The translations under genes and the position numbers were made by a program. This document shows positions 11,838 through 24,031 of a DNA stretch of 64,000 nucleotides, in pieces. Source of the stretch: Endothia cerciana (lineage: Eukaryota; Ascomycota; Sordariomycetes; Diaporthales; Cryphonectriaceae); contig JALRMH010000025.1 in assembly GCA_026119935.1 (NCBI GenBank), positions 62,001-126,000 on the forward strand, in the 5' to 3' direction. Position 1 is the first letter of the stretch, and every line of letters begins with the position of its first letter. The notes beneath the pieces are model-generated. The model ran no database searches. It was not told the DNA's origin and saw nothing but the letters and a program-made list of their open reading frames with translations.

Positions 11838-12793
11838 TGGCTCACCTCACGCCCGACGCCGCCATCTTCTCGCCCTCCGTCGCCCGTCAGGCAGCCTCCA
11901 CCGCCAAGGATTGGAGCTATGTCGACGGCTGGCTGGCCTCCAGGTACAGCAGCCGCCCGCCTCCGCCGCCGTTTGAGAGGAATCCCGAAACCCTAAAGGC
12001 CCTCCTGGCCCTTGCTGGCCTCAATGAGGCGGCGGACGAGAACCGCGACCTGCTTGCCCGCGCCGAGGCCGACGCTCTGCAAGAGATCAGGTCTCTCGAG
12101 GACGGCGGCGCGGACGGCGGCGCGGACGGCGGGGACGGGGACGACGATGACGACGGGCCGCCCAGCGCCCCTGCGTTCAGGGGCCGGTTCCTGGCCGCCC
12201 TGGAGGAAAGCCTGACCAGGGAGGGCAGGGCCTCCCTCGATGCGATGGCGACTTCCGCGGTGCACCTGGGCATCGCTTTCCCTGAGCCTGCACAGCTCGG
12301 ACAGGCGATGCTCGACCTGCAGACCCGGCACCTCGATCTCGAACACGCCATGGCGCGGGTCCAGACCCTGCAGCGCTACGCCGACTCCGAGTCTCTACGG
12401 CTCGACAGGCTGCTTGAGGAAGTCAACGGCGACGAGTATCGGCCTCCCGCCGAGCTTGCCCGGCAGAACCTCGAGATGCAGCGCAAGACCAAGGCCATGA
12501 TCAAGACGCTGCCCGAGATGGGGGACAGGGTCTCGGCCCTGGCGAGGGTGGTCGGCGTGCCTAGTCCCACCATCGGGCAGCTTCGGCACCAGGAGGAGAG
12601 GTATCTTGAACTCCTCGAGGCCAGGAGGGACCTGGACCAGCAGGTCAACGAGTTCGAGGGCCTGCCCCCAGACACGGAGCGGGCGCGCCAGCAGCTCGAC
12701 GCGCTGCATCGAGAGCTGCGCAGCATCACCGACCGCCGCGACGCCTTCTTCGAGAACCTGGTCGAACGCGAGACCCCGCGGAAGGGGAGGTGA
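11837..12793 (+). CDS. HAUS augmin-like complex subunit 1
   Basis: Augmin recruits gamma-tubulin to existing microtubules to branch the mitotic spindle. The gene is intronless and encodes 318 residues. The N-terminal block AIFSPSVARQAASTAKDW, then PPPFERNPETLKALLALAGLNEAAD (given here in two overlapping halves: PPPFERNPETLK and ALLALAGLNEAAD), matches my recollection of fungal HAUS1 proteins. Residues about 95-112 are a Gly/Asp low-complexity insert made by short direct DNA repeats at about 12105-12145. From about residue 150 onward the protein is almost entirely predicted coiled coil (heptads in TLQRYADSESLRLDRLLEEV and later). Start: ATG 11837, one base overlapping a uORF. It converges on VAC14 with only 127 bp between stops. 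Naming is from pattern memory and would benefit from a profile search. Confidence 0.75.
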   Translation: MAHLTPDAAIFSPSVARQAASTAKDWSYVDGWLASRYSSRPPPPPFERNPETLKALLALAGLNEAADENRDLLARAEADALQEIRSLEDGGADGGADGGDGDDDDDGPPSAPAFRGRFLAALEESLTREGRASLDAMATSAVHLGIAFPEPAQLGQAMLDLQTRHLDLEHAMARVQTLQRYADSESLRLDRLLEEVNGDEYRPPAELARQNLEMQRKTKAMIKTLPEMGDRVSALARVVGVPSPTIGQLRHQEERYLELLEARRDLDQQVNEFEGLPPDTERARQQLDALHRELRSITDRRDAFFENLVERETPRKGR

Positions 12794-12920
12794 TCAACCC
12801 AAGCGACATACATGGCCTGTGTGGTATTTGATACATTACTGCCTCCGGACCGAGCTCTTCGACTTGGGTATTATATGGCACGCTATGACAATTCCCAGAA
12901 AACACCATGCCTGTCTACCA

Positions 12921-15900
12921 TCACTGTGGCTGTCCTCTCTTCCTCCCCGACACTGACGCCCCTAGTCTGCCAAACTGCCTACCGAGACCTGACCTCGGCT
13001 TAGCCGCCGGAGGCGCAGGCGCCGGTGTGTCTTTTAGAGGGACGGGTGGTGCCCGTCCCGCTGGCGCCTTCGCAGGAGCCATCGCGAGGCTGTCCGTAAT
13101 GCGCAGGTCACCTACCCCCAAGGTCGGCCTGTCGTCCAGATCCCCGCCCAACCTCTGCGCTCTCCTAGCACGTTCCTGAACACTGCGGAACTTTTCGAGC
13201 AGCTCTCCCCACCGTATGATGCCCTCCTCACGGCCCTTGAGCCGGTTAGGCCTATCGAATGATGAAGCACTCGGGGTTGTGGCGGAACTGGGAGGGATAG
13301 CGTGAGTATTGATACTGGCAGTGGATTTGGGGCGAGGAGGTGGGGCTTGAAGAAGTTGAATCACATCCACCACTGACCCTTGCCGAGCGTGTGATGGAGG
13401 CGTGTTTGGTGGGACATACGGTCTTGGTGCGATGTGTAGGTATCCTATGGAGCTGACGCTATTCAGTCGGTTCTTGAGCGCGGCGAACGCGGACGATTGT
13501 GGTAGCAGCATCAACAGTCCGTAGAGGCATTTGTACAGATGAGGGTACTTCTCTGGTTCGAGTAACTGAAGGCGGAGGTCTACAGGACTGTTCAGTATTT
13601 TTTGCCCAGGGGCGTCATAGAGCGGCATGAAGACGTTTACGTACATGTAAATACCGGTGACTCCAAGAGCTGAACCAGCTTGTCGATTTGGATGAGGATG
13701 TTCACCGTCATCTCCAGCTCAGCGCTGGACATTCGCCAGAGTCAGTAACCCGTCCCGCCAGAGGACTGTCTCAACCTACAAGATTTGAAGCAAGTTGTAA
13801 GCCTGTTCGTATGCTTGAGCAAGGAGACACAACGAGAATGTGGCAACGGCGTTGTAGCACCACGACCGAAAGAGAGCCACGAAGAAGGCCTGGCCATCCT
13901 ATGGAAGCAACGGTTAGCACAAGACAGGGCCAAAACAGTCCACGTATGATTATACCTTGGACTCGAGATTCCGTAGCCTCTTGCGCAGTTCAGACAGCTC
14001 TGGGGCGGTGATGAGATTGTTGTTGAGATTTTGCACCATGATGCTGGCAAACTCGACGTCTTCCTCTTTCTCGATACAATCTGCCAGGGTGCGATAGATA
14101 CGTTCGGCACTCAGGCTGACGCAGAGTTGGCGTATGATAAGATTTCCTCTCGTCTCCAGCAGCCTGCGGTCGGTCGAGAAGAGTTGGAGCAGGCTGACCA
14201 TGAAGTTGGTGAAGTAGCTATCCTCGCTGTTTCGGGAGATCTGTGAGAGCAGTTGCAGGTCCTTTGTGACCACTGCTTCTGCAGGATCCGAAAGTGTCTT
14301 CAACAGGGCAGGGAATGTCCCGTCGTTGAATGCCAGGACTTTCCGGGGTGCCTTCCTGTGCAGCATGATCAGCCAGGTCAGTGCGGCTACCCGGGTAGCC
14401 TCATGGTCGTTGAGAAACAGCAAGGTCAAAGAGTTGACTGCTGCTGCGTAGTCCAGGTCTACCTGGGGATGATTCGACGGCGCAGGTGTCGGGCCCCGAG
14501 GCGTAGCCTCCGCAGGTGACGGGCCTTGCGCATTCTGTGTGGGACTCGGTGTATCGAGTTCTCGGGTACTAGCCAGAGATGCTCGACCACTGGGGCCACC
14601 TTCTTGGCGCTCTCCGGTCAGCGGAACCTTGGAAGTGCGCTGAGACAAAGTGAGCTCTGGCTCGTCCGACAGCGAAACCACGTAATTCATCAGCGCGTTG
14701 TTCACTCTTGCGGCTGCCAAGCGGATCGACTCAACCCCACTGGCCATCGCAGGAAGGAGATGAGCCAGGATCTTTGGGGTGAAGGGTAGAACTTCTTCGG
14801 GACATATGTCCAAGAACTCAACAATCCACTTGAGCGATTCTAACAGGCCATCCTCATCCGCAGTAGAAGCCATCCCCACCCGCTCGCCCGTTCTCGGTAG
14901 CCCTATCGGATTTGACTGGTCGAGAGAAGCGGTCAAGATCTCGAGGATTGCCTTGTAGTTGATCTGGACATCCTGCCCGGGGATCCAGTCATCTTCGCTG
15001 CTGGTGTCGCCTTCCTCGTCGGCGAAGGTGGAGTCGAGCTCGTCTCCTTCCTCGAGGGCCACATGGGCGCTGCCGCTGTCTAAAGACTCCTCTCGCTTAC
15101 GCTTGCCCTCTCCTTTGGACTTCTTGCTCTCCGCAATGCCCTTCTTGACCCGAGAGATGCGCTTGATCTCATTGAGAAACTTGTCCAGGCAGGCTTGCGT
15201 GGCCTGGTGGACATCGCGGTTCGGATCGCTCAGAAACTTAAGCAGGCTGCCCAGGAACTCTGGTAGAAAGGTAACCAGTTCCAGGTCAGGTATCGAATCG
15301 AGCAATGTGATCCAGCCAACCAGGAAGGTACGAGTGAACGGATTAATGGTATAGCTGCGGTCCTTGAGGAGCGGGATGAACTGCCTCAATGAGAAGGCGG
15401 TCGGCAGGTCAGCGGGCTCGTCGATAACCTCCTTGTCATCGTTGATTTCCTCATTACTCATGGCATCGGTGCTGGACATCTCTAGAACGCTGACATAGGT
15501 TGCTGCTGACTCTGAGACAATGTCTTTGATGAGACGGTCAAGAAGTTCGGCCCCATTCTTCACAGAAAGTTCCGAGTCCGCGCCCAGCTAGCGAGGCCGA
15601 GTGTGAGCACAGGGGTCGAAGCCGATGCAACAGCGCAGCCAAGAGCGGGTAAGTGAGAGGACGACATACCTTGCAGAGGGCATCGAATATGTGATTGAAG
15701 TACTTGAGGATCTCACCCTTGGCGACTTTGGCAATGTTGTACATCGCCTCGCATGCATAGTACCTAACTCGTGCATCCTGGTCGGTGAAGCAGGCCAGAA
15801 CAGGGGGGACGATGACCTCGAGATACCGCGGAAGCTCCTGACGGGAGGTCAGCTCTCGATCGGTCAGGACGAGACGCGCGGGACGAGGAACATACAGAGC

Positions 15901-16190
15901 CAAGGGCTATGGCAGCCGCGGCCAGGCCGATGAGTCCCCCATTCCGGGCGTGGGGCTGATGGACAGCATAGGCGTACTCGTTGCAAAGCTGATCGAGAAT
16001 AGCGGCGATCCTGTCATAGTCCTTGGTAGCAGCAAGCTCCCGAATGACACGTTCAAGCCTGCGACGGCATCAGTAGTCGAGCTAGCCACAGCCAGGACGG
16101 AGGGGGGGGGGGGAGGACATACTCGAGCGCGCCAACTTTACGCTTGTCGTAGAGCTTGTCGTTAAGAGCACGCTGGACGTTTGTGTCCAT
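12921..16190 (-). CDS. VAC14: Vac14, scaffold of the PtdIns(3,5)P2 kinase/phosphatase complex
   Basis: Vac14 is an ARM/HEAT-repeat scaffold that holds Fab1/PIKfyve and Fig4 together on the vacuole or late endosome. Exons, in transcript order: 16190-16123, 16058-15896, 15837-15670, 15587-13956, 13898-13780, 13724-13645, 13579-12921. All six introns (55-82 bp) have GT/AG borders and matching phases; the product is 962 residues. Diagnostic segments are the N-terminus MDTNVQRALNDKLYDKRK, the HEAT block CFTDQDARVRYYACEAMYNI, ARNGGLIGLAAAAIAL, and the C-terminal core LLQLFSTDRRLLETRGNLI and KYPHLYKCLYGLLMLLPQS. A Ser/Pro linker lies near residues 430-490. The tail after YLHIAP is disordered. Intron 1 contains a C12 run. 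It converges with HAUS1. Confidence 0.95.
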
Positions 16191-18053
16191 GGTGGCTCAG
16201 GGGCAGAGTGACACACCACGGCTCATGATCGCCCAGCGATAGTACCTGGAGGCTAGCCTGTTCAGAGCTTGCTAGGTAGAAGCGCGACGAGGCGAACGCC
16301 TGCCAGTTCGAGGTTCGAGGTGCGAGATGTGGCGGGAGGGGGGGGCCAAGGGCCGGTGCTGGACTATCTGATGGCAGTTAGTCGGTTCCAGGTAAGGTTG
16401 TGGACGGGGTTGTGGCTGGGTTGGGGATGGAGGAGGCTGGAGCAGGTTGCCTTGGCTGCCGTGGGTGGTGGTGGACCGTGAGATCAGACCCATGCCCAAC
16501 CGAGCGCGGCGAGGGTGTTGAAGATAAGCCGGGTACTCGCTACCTGACCTCGACACCCGATTGCGGGCTGCCTCTGGCGTTCCTGCGGGTACCCAAGTAC
16601 CTGCAACGTGCTGCTGTGGCGCTAACGTAACGCCCGCGGCTGTGCGCCTACCTACTATTGTACAGCTGTAGAGTGTCCTGGCTTCTACGTACTGCACGTA
16701 CTGATTATGTCAGCTTTCCCACCTGCTACTCCTCTCCCTCTACCACCTTCACCTTTCGCACCTCAGCAGTTGGCTACGACCTCCGTTGGCCTCTCCCCTT
16801 GCACTGGTGCAACCGCTCTTAAGAGGCCGGCCTAGCCTTCGCGAGGCTTGGCGCCGATGCTCTGCACGCATCTTGTAGGATATTTACCCTTCGTCCAAAC
16901 CTGGTCTTGCTATCTTGCCTGCTGTCCAGCCCGATCCCTCATCGTCCAGCCAGGAGCCGAAGCCGTGGTCGCGATCCCGATGACGGCTTTCGTCGCAAGT
17001 AGAAGTACGCGCCCGTGATCACGGGCCGCTGTTCTCGGGTCAGGGAGGGTACGTCGTATGCGAGGCCTTCTGCCAAGCTCGAGAGCAATCACGCTGACAA
17101 TGGCCACGGGGGTCCATGAGTGGCCGTGGGCTGCTTGCTGACGGGCAGCGCACCCTAACGTGACGGGTCTTCCGGCGGCACTCGCGGCAAATCACCACGC
17201 GGCGCTGCTGGGGGACGAGATCAGCCGGCCAGACGGGGTGAAGGCCGGGGCAATGAAGGGAGGGTCAACGAGACCCTCCGCGGTGGTCCTCGAAGGCTCA
17301 GGTTCCAGAAGCCGCCGTCTCTGGCAATCCCTTTCTACCCTGTCACAGATTCTCGGGGCCGAATCGTCGTTACGTCCGCGGCAGAACATGGTCCAGGGCA
17401 CAGAATACAACGAACTGCTATGGTAGGTCTTCAGTTTGAGGAGAGCCGCTCGCGCACCGGCGCAGGTTTCAAACCGGCGCCAGGCCCTTCCTGGTCGCAG
17501 ACGTCAAGCTAGTCCACAGGCTCACTAGATTACCCGTCTGGCATGCCATTGATGGCACGACACGTCCTTTGTGATGTTACGGGACGACTATCCGGTGCTG
17601 ATTCATCCCGCACGCCCACTTCATGCTCAGCCTCCCAAGGCTGATTGCTGCCGCTGTAGCACCGTGTCCTCAACCAGCTCTGCTACCGCTTGCGCAGCCT
17701 GGCTGTGCTTGACAAAAAGCCCCCTCCGGACGTGGGGAACGCCTGTCTCCTTTGAGCAAACGACGCGAGGAACGCCCACCCCCGGTGACTCAAACATTCC
17801 GCTTGTCTTGTGTGTCAGTGCAGTCTCTGCACGGGATACCATTCGTTTCTCTCGGACTCCAGACTCCACACGCTGCCCGGTTAGCGCCCGACGGATTTCC
17901 GCAAAATCAATATCTCAAACCTGCAGAAACTTAAAACCCCAAGTTGACAGTCCGTGCCACGCGGCCCTCTCTCCTACGTCCTCCTCGAGTATCGCTGCAG
18001 GCCTAAGCTCGAGACACCGCTCCAGAGGGAGGCAGTCAACCAGCTCTAGCTGC
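16191..18053. other. Intergenic region upstream of VAC14
   Basis: About 1.9 kb with no gene I can support. Open frames at 16272-16697 and 17571-18131 have no family motif and atypical composition. The left part must contain the VAC14 promoter. Confidence 0.45.
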
Positions 18054-18311
18054 TCACTTCTTAGCAGCCCCTCCCCCACCTTGTTTTCCTCCACTGTTGC
18101 CGCCCTGGCCCCCGCCTTGCGTTTGTCCTGAGGTCTCCTTGTTCGTTTTGGCAGCCAGCGCGGCTCTCCTTGCGAAGTCATCCTACACCAGGGCGCGAGG
18201 CCCGTCAGCATGCTGGCCGCAGAGGCGCTGGTCTGTTTGTCGGCTTACCTTTTCACCTCTGGCCTTCTTTATCCGCTCCGCGGCAGCTTCGTCCATCCTT
18301 CCTTTCCCCAT
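18054..18311 (-). CDS. Small conserved-looking Ala/Gly/Lys-rich protein, two exons
   Basis: Exons 18311-18249 and 18182-18054 are joined by a 66-bp intron (GTAAGC...TGTAG, phase 0) and give 63 residues. The N-terminal half (MGKGRMDEAAAERIKKARGE, then KDDFARRAALAAKTN) is a charged amphipathic helix pattern. The C-terminal half is Gly/Gln/Lys-rich and disordered, ending AAKK. The arrangement of a short basic helix with an ERI(K/Q)..(K/R)A and F(A)RRA motif, split by one intron, recalls small fungal proteins with an SMP-like motif; I treat that only as a suggestion. No signal peptide or membrane segment. It stands alone in a long intergenic region. Function unknown. Confidence 0.6.
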
Positions 18312-20849
18312 GCTGAACTGACGAGGCGTGGGCCTCTTGCGATCTCTGATTCAACCTGTGGTCTTTGACGATTGTAGGGAATGGCGAGGTCTTACGATCC
18401 AGACCGTATAGTGGAGGTGAGAAAGGTGCCCCAAATGACTTCTTCGCGCGAGGCCCAGCCAAATTTAAGGTGAGCTGGAGTCCGATGGCTTTTCTAAAGC
18501 ACATCCGAAGTAGTACACGGGCCAACGTTGGGTTGGGGAGAGGAGGGTATCGGATGCGAATATGGAGAGAGGTGTGATCAAGACGATGGTCGGTCTGCTC
18601 AGAGTTGCGCCTGAGCCTTGAAATATACGATGGCCCCAGCAAGGCCTCCCGAGTGCGAAGCCCCAGGCTTGCCCATGTCGAGGCAAATATCGGTAAATGC
18701 TGGCCTTCTTCTGGGGTCATTGCTTTTTGGTTCCAGCAGAGCCAGATTCGGACCAAGGGCGAGGGTCGAGCCCCATAAGCAACTTCAACATCCGGCCCAC
18801 AGCTCGCACGCAGTGCACCACTTGGAAGCGACACCTCGGGCCCTGTCTCTCGTCTGATCAAGTTTCTCGGCAATCACAAGACAGCTTTTTGCCCTCTAGG
18901 AACGGAGCAGGACGTGACAGTCGGCGGTACGAGCAAGCCTGGTCCCTGGTGCTCGCTGTCAGGGCACCACCGCTCGTCCCAGGGGGTTCGTGGTGTGGGT
19001 CACTGCTACTGCGAACTGAGAACCCCGGCCTGTCATTTTCTGCATGTTTCGCCCGATCAACCCGACTAAACCCTGTCGGCCATGTGCGCAAATCTGCGGC
19101 GGTAGATATCATATGATATATTAAGCTGCGACGGAGTCTTATGTGTACATGGTAGGGGACCTGCCGGCTGCGGGCTCGGCTGAGCTTGCTGGAGCGGTAG
19201 CCTCACCGCACCGTCGAGGGTAGACGAAGGGCATCTGTGGGAGGGTGGTCCCCTCAGGCCTGAAACCCCTGCTCACCGCTCTGGCCGTCTGTCCGCAACA
19301 GACCAACCCGGGTGTCTTGGTTTTGCTTGAACCAGATGAGCAGCAGAAGAAGAAGAGGCCGTGGGGAGGCATAAGGTACGGAAGTGCTCTCGGTATTGTG
19401 TTCAGTCAGGAGACAGACAGCGCCCCCGTTCACGTCACTCGGCAGCCCTTCCGAGACGTCCCATTATCTGACCTACCCCGCTGTACCCATGGACGCTGCC
19501 CCTCCGGACCCCTCCTGACGTATCGGTCATCTCCTTCTCTGATCAGGGCAGGTCGATTTTTGGTGATATTGCTCTGTGCACGCGTATATGTTCATGGCCC
19601 TGGTTATATCAGATCCTGTGTGCATGGACCTACGCAGTTGCTGCACGAAATCGGAATGACCGTTCGATTACCGATAATAACCCCTCTCCGATAGTCAGTC
19701 ATTGCCCAGGTGCTCATGTTGCTTCTCTTGCTCTGTCTCGTATAAGCCCTGTCAACGGACATTCGTGGCGTCAAGAAGTTAGGGTCTGCCAAGGCGGCGA
19801 GGTGTTTGGTGTAAAAAATTTGTCCGTCGTGAGAGGGTAGCGAGAAGAAGAAACAACTCGTGGCCGGGAGGGACGTCAATCCCAGTGCACCTCGCCATCG
19901 TCGACACTCTGTCGGTGAGGAGAAATATACCCTATCTGCCTTGTGGAGACAAAGCAACCCAGGGACGTCAGAGCAAGCACCCTGATCGCTGTCACCGTTC
20001 GTTTCAAGTCTCGAGTTTATGGGGCGAGATCGGCATGGGGTCTGTGGGACGGCAGGCGCACCATCACCCGCCAACGAGCTGGCCGTCATTCTTGGTTGAC
20101 TCTATCTGCCAACGGCCTACAGCGGTGTTCTGCGACCTGATGGTGGGTTCGTTGGATCTGTGAGAAAGAAAGGAAGCTATTCTTGTTTTTGCATATGTGT
20201 GTATCGGGCCGAGAGCGAGAAAAGGAAGTAGGAGGAGGGGGGGGGAAAGGGAGGAAGAAAGAAAAAAAAAGGATACAACCAAGCCCACAGGATGGAACAG
20301 TAGCATCGACAAGCATGACTGACCCTCGAGCCGCATGGCAGACACTCGCCTGTACAGTACCGGAGCACGCGCGGGAGAGAAAATGTGGGCTACAGCCTAA
20401 GCGAGCTGCCAACCCCGGGATTATGGGACGCTCGCCTATCTCATCCTGCAGGCGTCCGACCAGGTCACATGTCTACGGGGCCGCCAGGGAGAATGGCAGA
20501 TGACCTGCCCTTTCAGCACGAGAACCAAAGATGAGATTGGGGAGCAGAATGTCCGGATCGCAGAGCAAGGCAGAAGCAAGACCGCGTCGGATGCCTCACG
20601 ATGAAAAAGCCGCAGAATCCTACTGTCTCGGATGGATTAAGGACGGTGCTATCATGCTTTTCTTCCTCTTCTCTTTCTTTTCCTCTTGTTCCTTTTCCAT
20701 CACCGGTCTCTGATCCTGCCGACAACATTCGGCCCCCCCTCAGGGAGTCCCGTGACATTTCATTGGTCAAGTTTATCAAGGCACGACGGCACCCATCCAA
20801 GCACGCTGCCGCCACCGCCGCATCACAACACCGCCCAGGCAGGGCCTTA
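18312..20849. other. Intergenic region before the desaturase gene
   Basis: About 2.5 kb without a supportable gene. It holds an AT-rich near-palindrome at about 19107-19125 and purine runs at about 20217-20270. A pyrimidine-rich stretch at about 20656-20700 probably lies in the desaturase 3' UTR. Frames such as 18253-18873 (minus) show no recognisable domain. Confidence 0.45.
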
Positions 20850-22651
20850 TCAGTGATGATGCAGCGGGTCGTCACTCTGCGCGAGCACCTGCTGACACTT
20901 TGCGAGGATGGCTGCCTGCCTCGCGACGTCTGCCAGCCGACCAACCACCTTCTTGTTGCCGCCGACAAAGCCGTACAGCGCATAGGGGATGCCGACGTCC
21001 TCGCAGAACTCCTGGACGAGCCTCTGTGTCGCGCGGAGGTTGTGCCGCGGGATTCGCGGGTACAGGTGGTGGATGGCCTGGAACTGCAGGCCGCCGTGGA
21101 AGAAGTCGAGCCACTGCGGGCAGTCCACATCCATGGTCGTGCGCAGCATCTTCTGCGGAAAGGATTCGTCCGGTCCAAGCTCCGCCGTGCTCATCGCGAA
21201 GTGCGACAGGGTGATCTGGACATGCAGCGGCATCGTCACCATATGGCTGATCATGACGAAGACGAAGCGCCCCCAGTTGTTGTCGATAGACTTATACACC
21301 ACGCCGTAGCCGAACCACACCCAGAAAAAGACCTGTCCTGCCAGCTCGAGCCAGCGGTGCCACCACGCCGGCCCTCTCCGTGGCGCCTGTCCACCGAGAA
21401 GGTACTCCCACGACAAGCGGTATAGGTTGAACCGGCCAAAGAGCAGGATGACGTAGTATGTGTAGTGCTGAACACGCAACATGACCTTGGCGAAGGCATC
21501 ATACGTCAGGATCCGTTCATAGTAGCTAGATCGCAGGCTCGTCAGGAAACGGTGTGAGATGGCGAAGAAAGGCATGTGCTCGATATCCGGATCGTGCTCG
21601 GGAGAGTTGGTCACGATGTGGTGGACATTGTGGTTCCTCTTCCACCAGCCGAGGGACAGGCCGCCCATGAAGTCGGCGATGATGATGCCGATGACCGTGT
21701 CAGCGTGGAAGTGATGGGTTATGCCCATGTGGCCTGCGTCGTGGGCTGTGAAGACCAGCTGGTGCCAGAAGCAACCAAGCCAGAACCCACTCGTGGCGTA
21801 CCACTTCCAGCCCAGGAACAGCAGGAAGAGGCTGAAGAACATCGTGTACCGGCAACACTCGATTGCGTAGGCAAAGTAGTTGCACTGGTACAGGCCCTCG
21901 GCCCTGATCCTCTCATTCAGCCGCCGGTACCTCTCGACGATGTTGTCCTGAGTGACGGCGTCGAGGGCGGGATAGATTTCCATATCCTGCTTGATCTCCT
22001 GCATCGTCCTGCGATCCAGGAGACTCATGCCGTCGATGGGCTCATCATCTTCGGCCGAGGTGACTGACGTCGAGGAGGAGGGCCGCGAGGGGGGGTAGAC
22101 AGCACCAGCCCTGCGGCTGCGCAGAGAGTGTCCGCCGTGGTCGGGAGTGTCGAAGACGGGTGAGGGTGATCGTGAGCTAGCATGACTAGAGTCTGGGGAG
22201 GCCTTGGTAGGACACTCGACAGCATCGTGATCTGCGGTACAGTCGCCTACGCTCCGGGTCCTAAACACGCCGCCCTGGATGGGAGGCAGCATGTTCTGCC
22301 ACCGATAGTTGACCCTTCCTACCCTATACTTGTCCATCATGGCCCGGGCCTCGGGCGAGTGAAGACTGGTATCCGATCGAGTCAGTGCCGATGTAGTCCC
22401 GTTGGAAGAAAGACTGCCCGTGCGAGACTGGGTGGTACGAACGCGTTGACTTCATCTGTGGCATCTCTGCCGACCATGTGCTGGATGGCCTTGTCCCCAC
22501 CGGGGTGGTACTTGATCCAGGCATCCACCTTGAGGACGTACTGGTCCTTGATGATGATGGCCCTGCCGTCCGCAATGAGGCCTTCGACCTCCCGTGGTGT
22601 CATCACAGGGTAGGTACGAGCTGTCGCCCGGAGCGGCTTGACCTCTCCCAT
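20850..22651 (-). CDS. Sphingolipid long-chain-base delta-8 desaturase (cytochrome b5 fusion)
   Basis: This ER enzyme introduces the 8(E) double bond in the sphingoid base of fungal glucosylceramides, with electrons from its own cytochrome b5 domain. Exons 22651-22443 and 22365-20850; product 574 residues. The cytochrome b5 domain occupies about residues 15-75 with haem-ligand motif HPGGD at 49-53. The desaturase domain has three histidine boxes: HDAGH (278-282), HNVHH (315-319) and QAIHH (499-503); the third box with Gln in first place is typical of front-end/b5-fusion desaturases. Hydrophobic segments flank the boxes. A Ser/Pro-rich linker of about 60 residues (110-180) separates the domains. 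The intron donor is GTTCGT, chosen because it alone keeps phase. The ATG 22651 begins just before the b5 domain; an open frame continues upstream, so a longer N-terminus is possible. Confidence 0.93.
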
Positions 22652-23982
22652 GGTGGGCACGGCAGAGGTCAGGACCACAGTCGGCGGCTGTTCGGAACTT
22701 CCGTCTGCGCCAGTGATGTGGATGTGCCTTGCCAAAGAGTTGACCTTCGGTTGGCGTGCGGATGATGAGGGGAGCAGCCAGCCGGCAGCGACTCGGTCGA
22801 GACACAGGAGCCCGCGAGGGACGTGGACTCGGTTCGAAGTATCCCCTTCGGGCTCACCACTTGCAAGGCACAACGGAGGACTGTTCGCCACCTCGCAGGA
22901 GGACGAGACGCGGGAGGGAGGGGAATTGGAACCAGCGACAAAGGTCAATTAGAGTCTTCAGTCCCGCAGGTCCACACCGCCGATCTGCAGTGCTGGTGCG
23001 TGGTGTGGTGTGCGACGAGGGATGAGCTCGTACGTTTTCTCCGGGTGTGCCGTCTGCCGGTATGCCAGAATCAAGCGGCCGCTGAGAAGCTCCCTCGCCG
23101 AGCTGGGGGGGGGGGGGGGCGCAGCCCTCTTTTCCCCTGGGCGGGGTCCCCTGCCGGTAGGGCCCACAGCTGCACGGGTGCTACCATACACATGCCATAG
23201 TACATATACTACTTAGTATGATAACTGCGTACATACTCATGGCAACACACCATGGGTAGTCTGGTCTGTACCGGCGCCAGGGCCTGGGGACGACTGACCG
23301 CAGGGTGCCTCTCAAAATATACCATATACTATGGTAGTACATGGTAGTAGATAGCTACCGTGCTGTGCCGCAGGGCTCATAGTAGGTCGCCCTCAAGCTT
23401 CCCAGCGGCACCAAGGCCCTGCTTATAGACTGTCTTATCCCGTACCAATCTCAAGGCATCGGCTCACCACATCCACACGAAGCCCTGCGACTATCGAGGG
23501 ATGATTCCCTCGCGTTCCGACTCAAAGGACTTCCCCAGTCGGGCGTGTAGCCAGGGCGGGTGCTGGGCCCGAGCTGCCACCGCCCTTTCATCTGAAGACG
23601 CGGCGGTGTTGGTTAGTGCCGTCACTCCTCCTCGGCCGGTGTTGTGAGAAGGCCTCCAATACACCCAACTCCTGGTTGTTTGTACGGTCAGAGGTCGCCG
23701 GCCACCAAGATCGGCCAAGAGGTGAGCGACTGAAGGGGCCGTGGGGTAGGGCGTAGACTTGGCAAGACGGACTTGAGGTGACGCCGAGGGCAAACAACCT
23801 TCTCAAGATACGACTCACACGAGGCGTTGCCTCTGCGTCCTGTTGCCATATAGATAGATTACCCAGCTCGCCATCGCAATGTCGGATTCGCGTGGTCTTC
23901 CTCCCATGAACGGAGACCTCTCGCTGAACCCTCGCTCGCTGGCTGTGTGCGCTCTATCGCAACCATTCCACATACTCCCATC
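22652..23982. other. Intergenic region between desaturase and glycine-rich gene
   Basis: About 1.3 kb. It includes a G14 run at about 23105-23119 and clustered TAC/TAGTA-type AT-rich repeats at about 23185-23350 (ACCATATACTATGGTAGTAC and variants). No gene is supportable. Confidence 0.45.
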
Positions 23983-23998
23983 ATGCGCGGTCGATACT

Positions 23999-24031
<33 letters not shown>

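Noticed and set aside
18253..18873. 206-codon minus-strand frame
   Set aside because: Overlaps the intron and first exon of the small gene in another frame and has no domain.
20601..21425. 274-codon plus-strand frame
   Set aside because: Lies opposite the histidine-box exon of the desaturase; no motif of its own.
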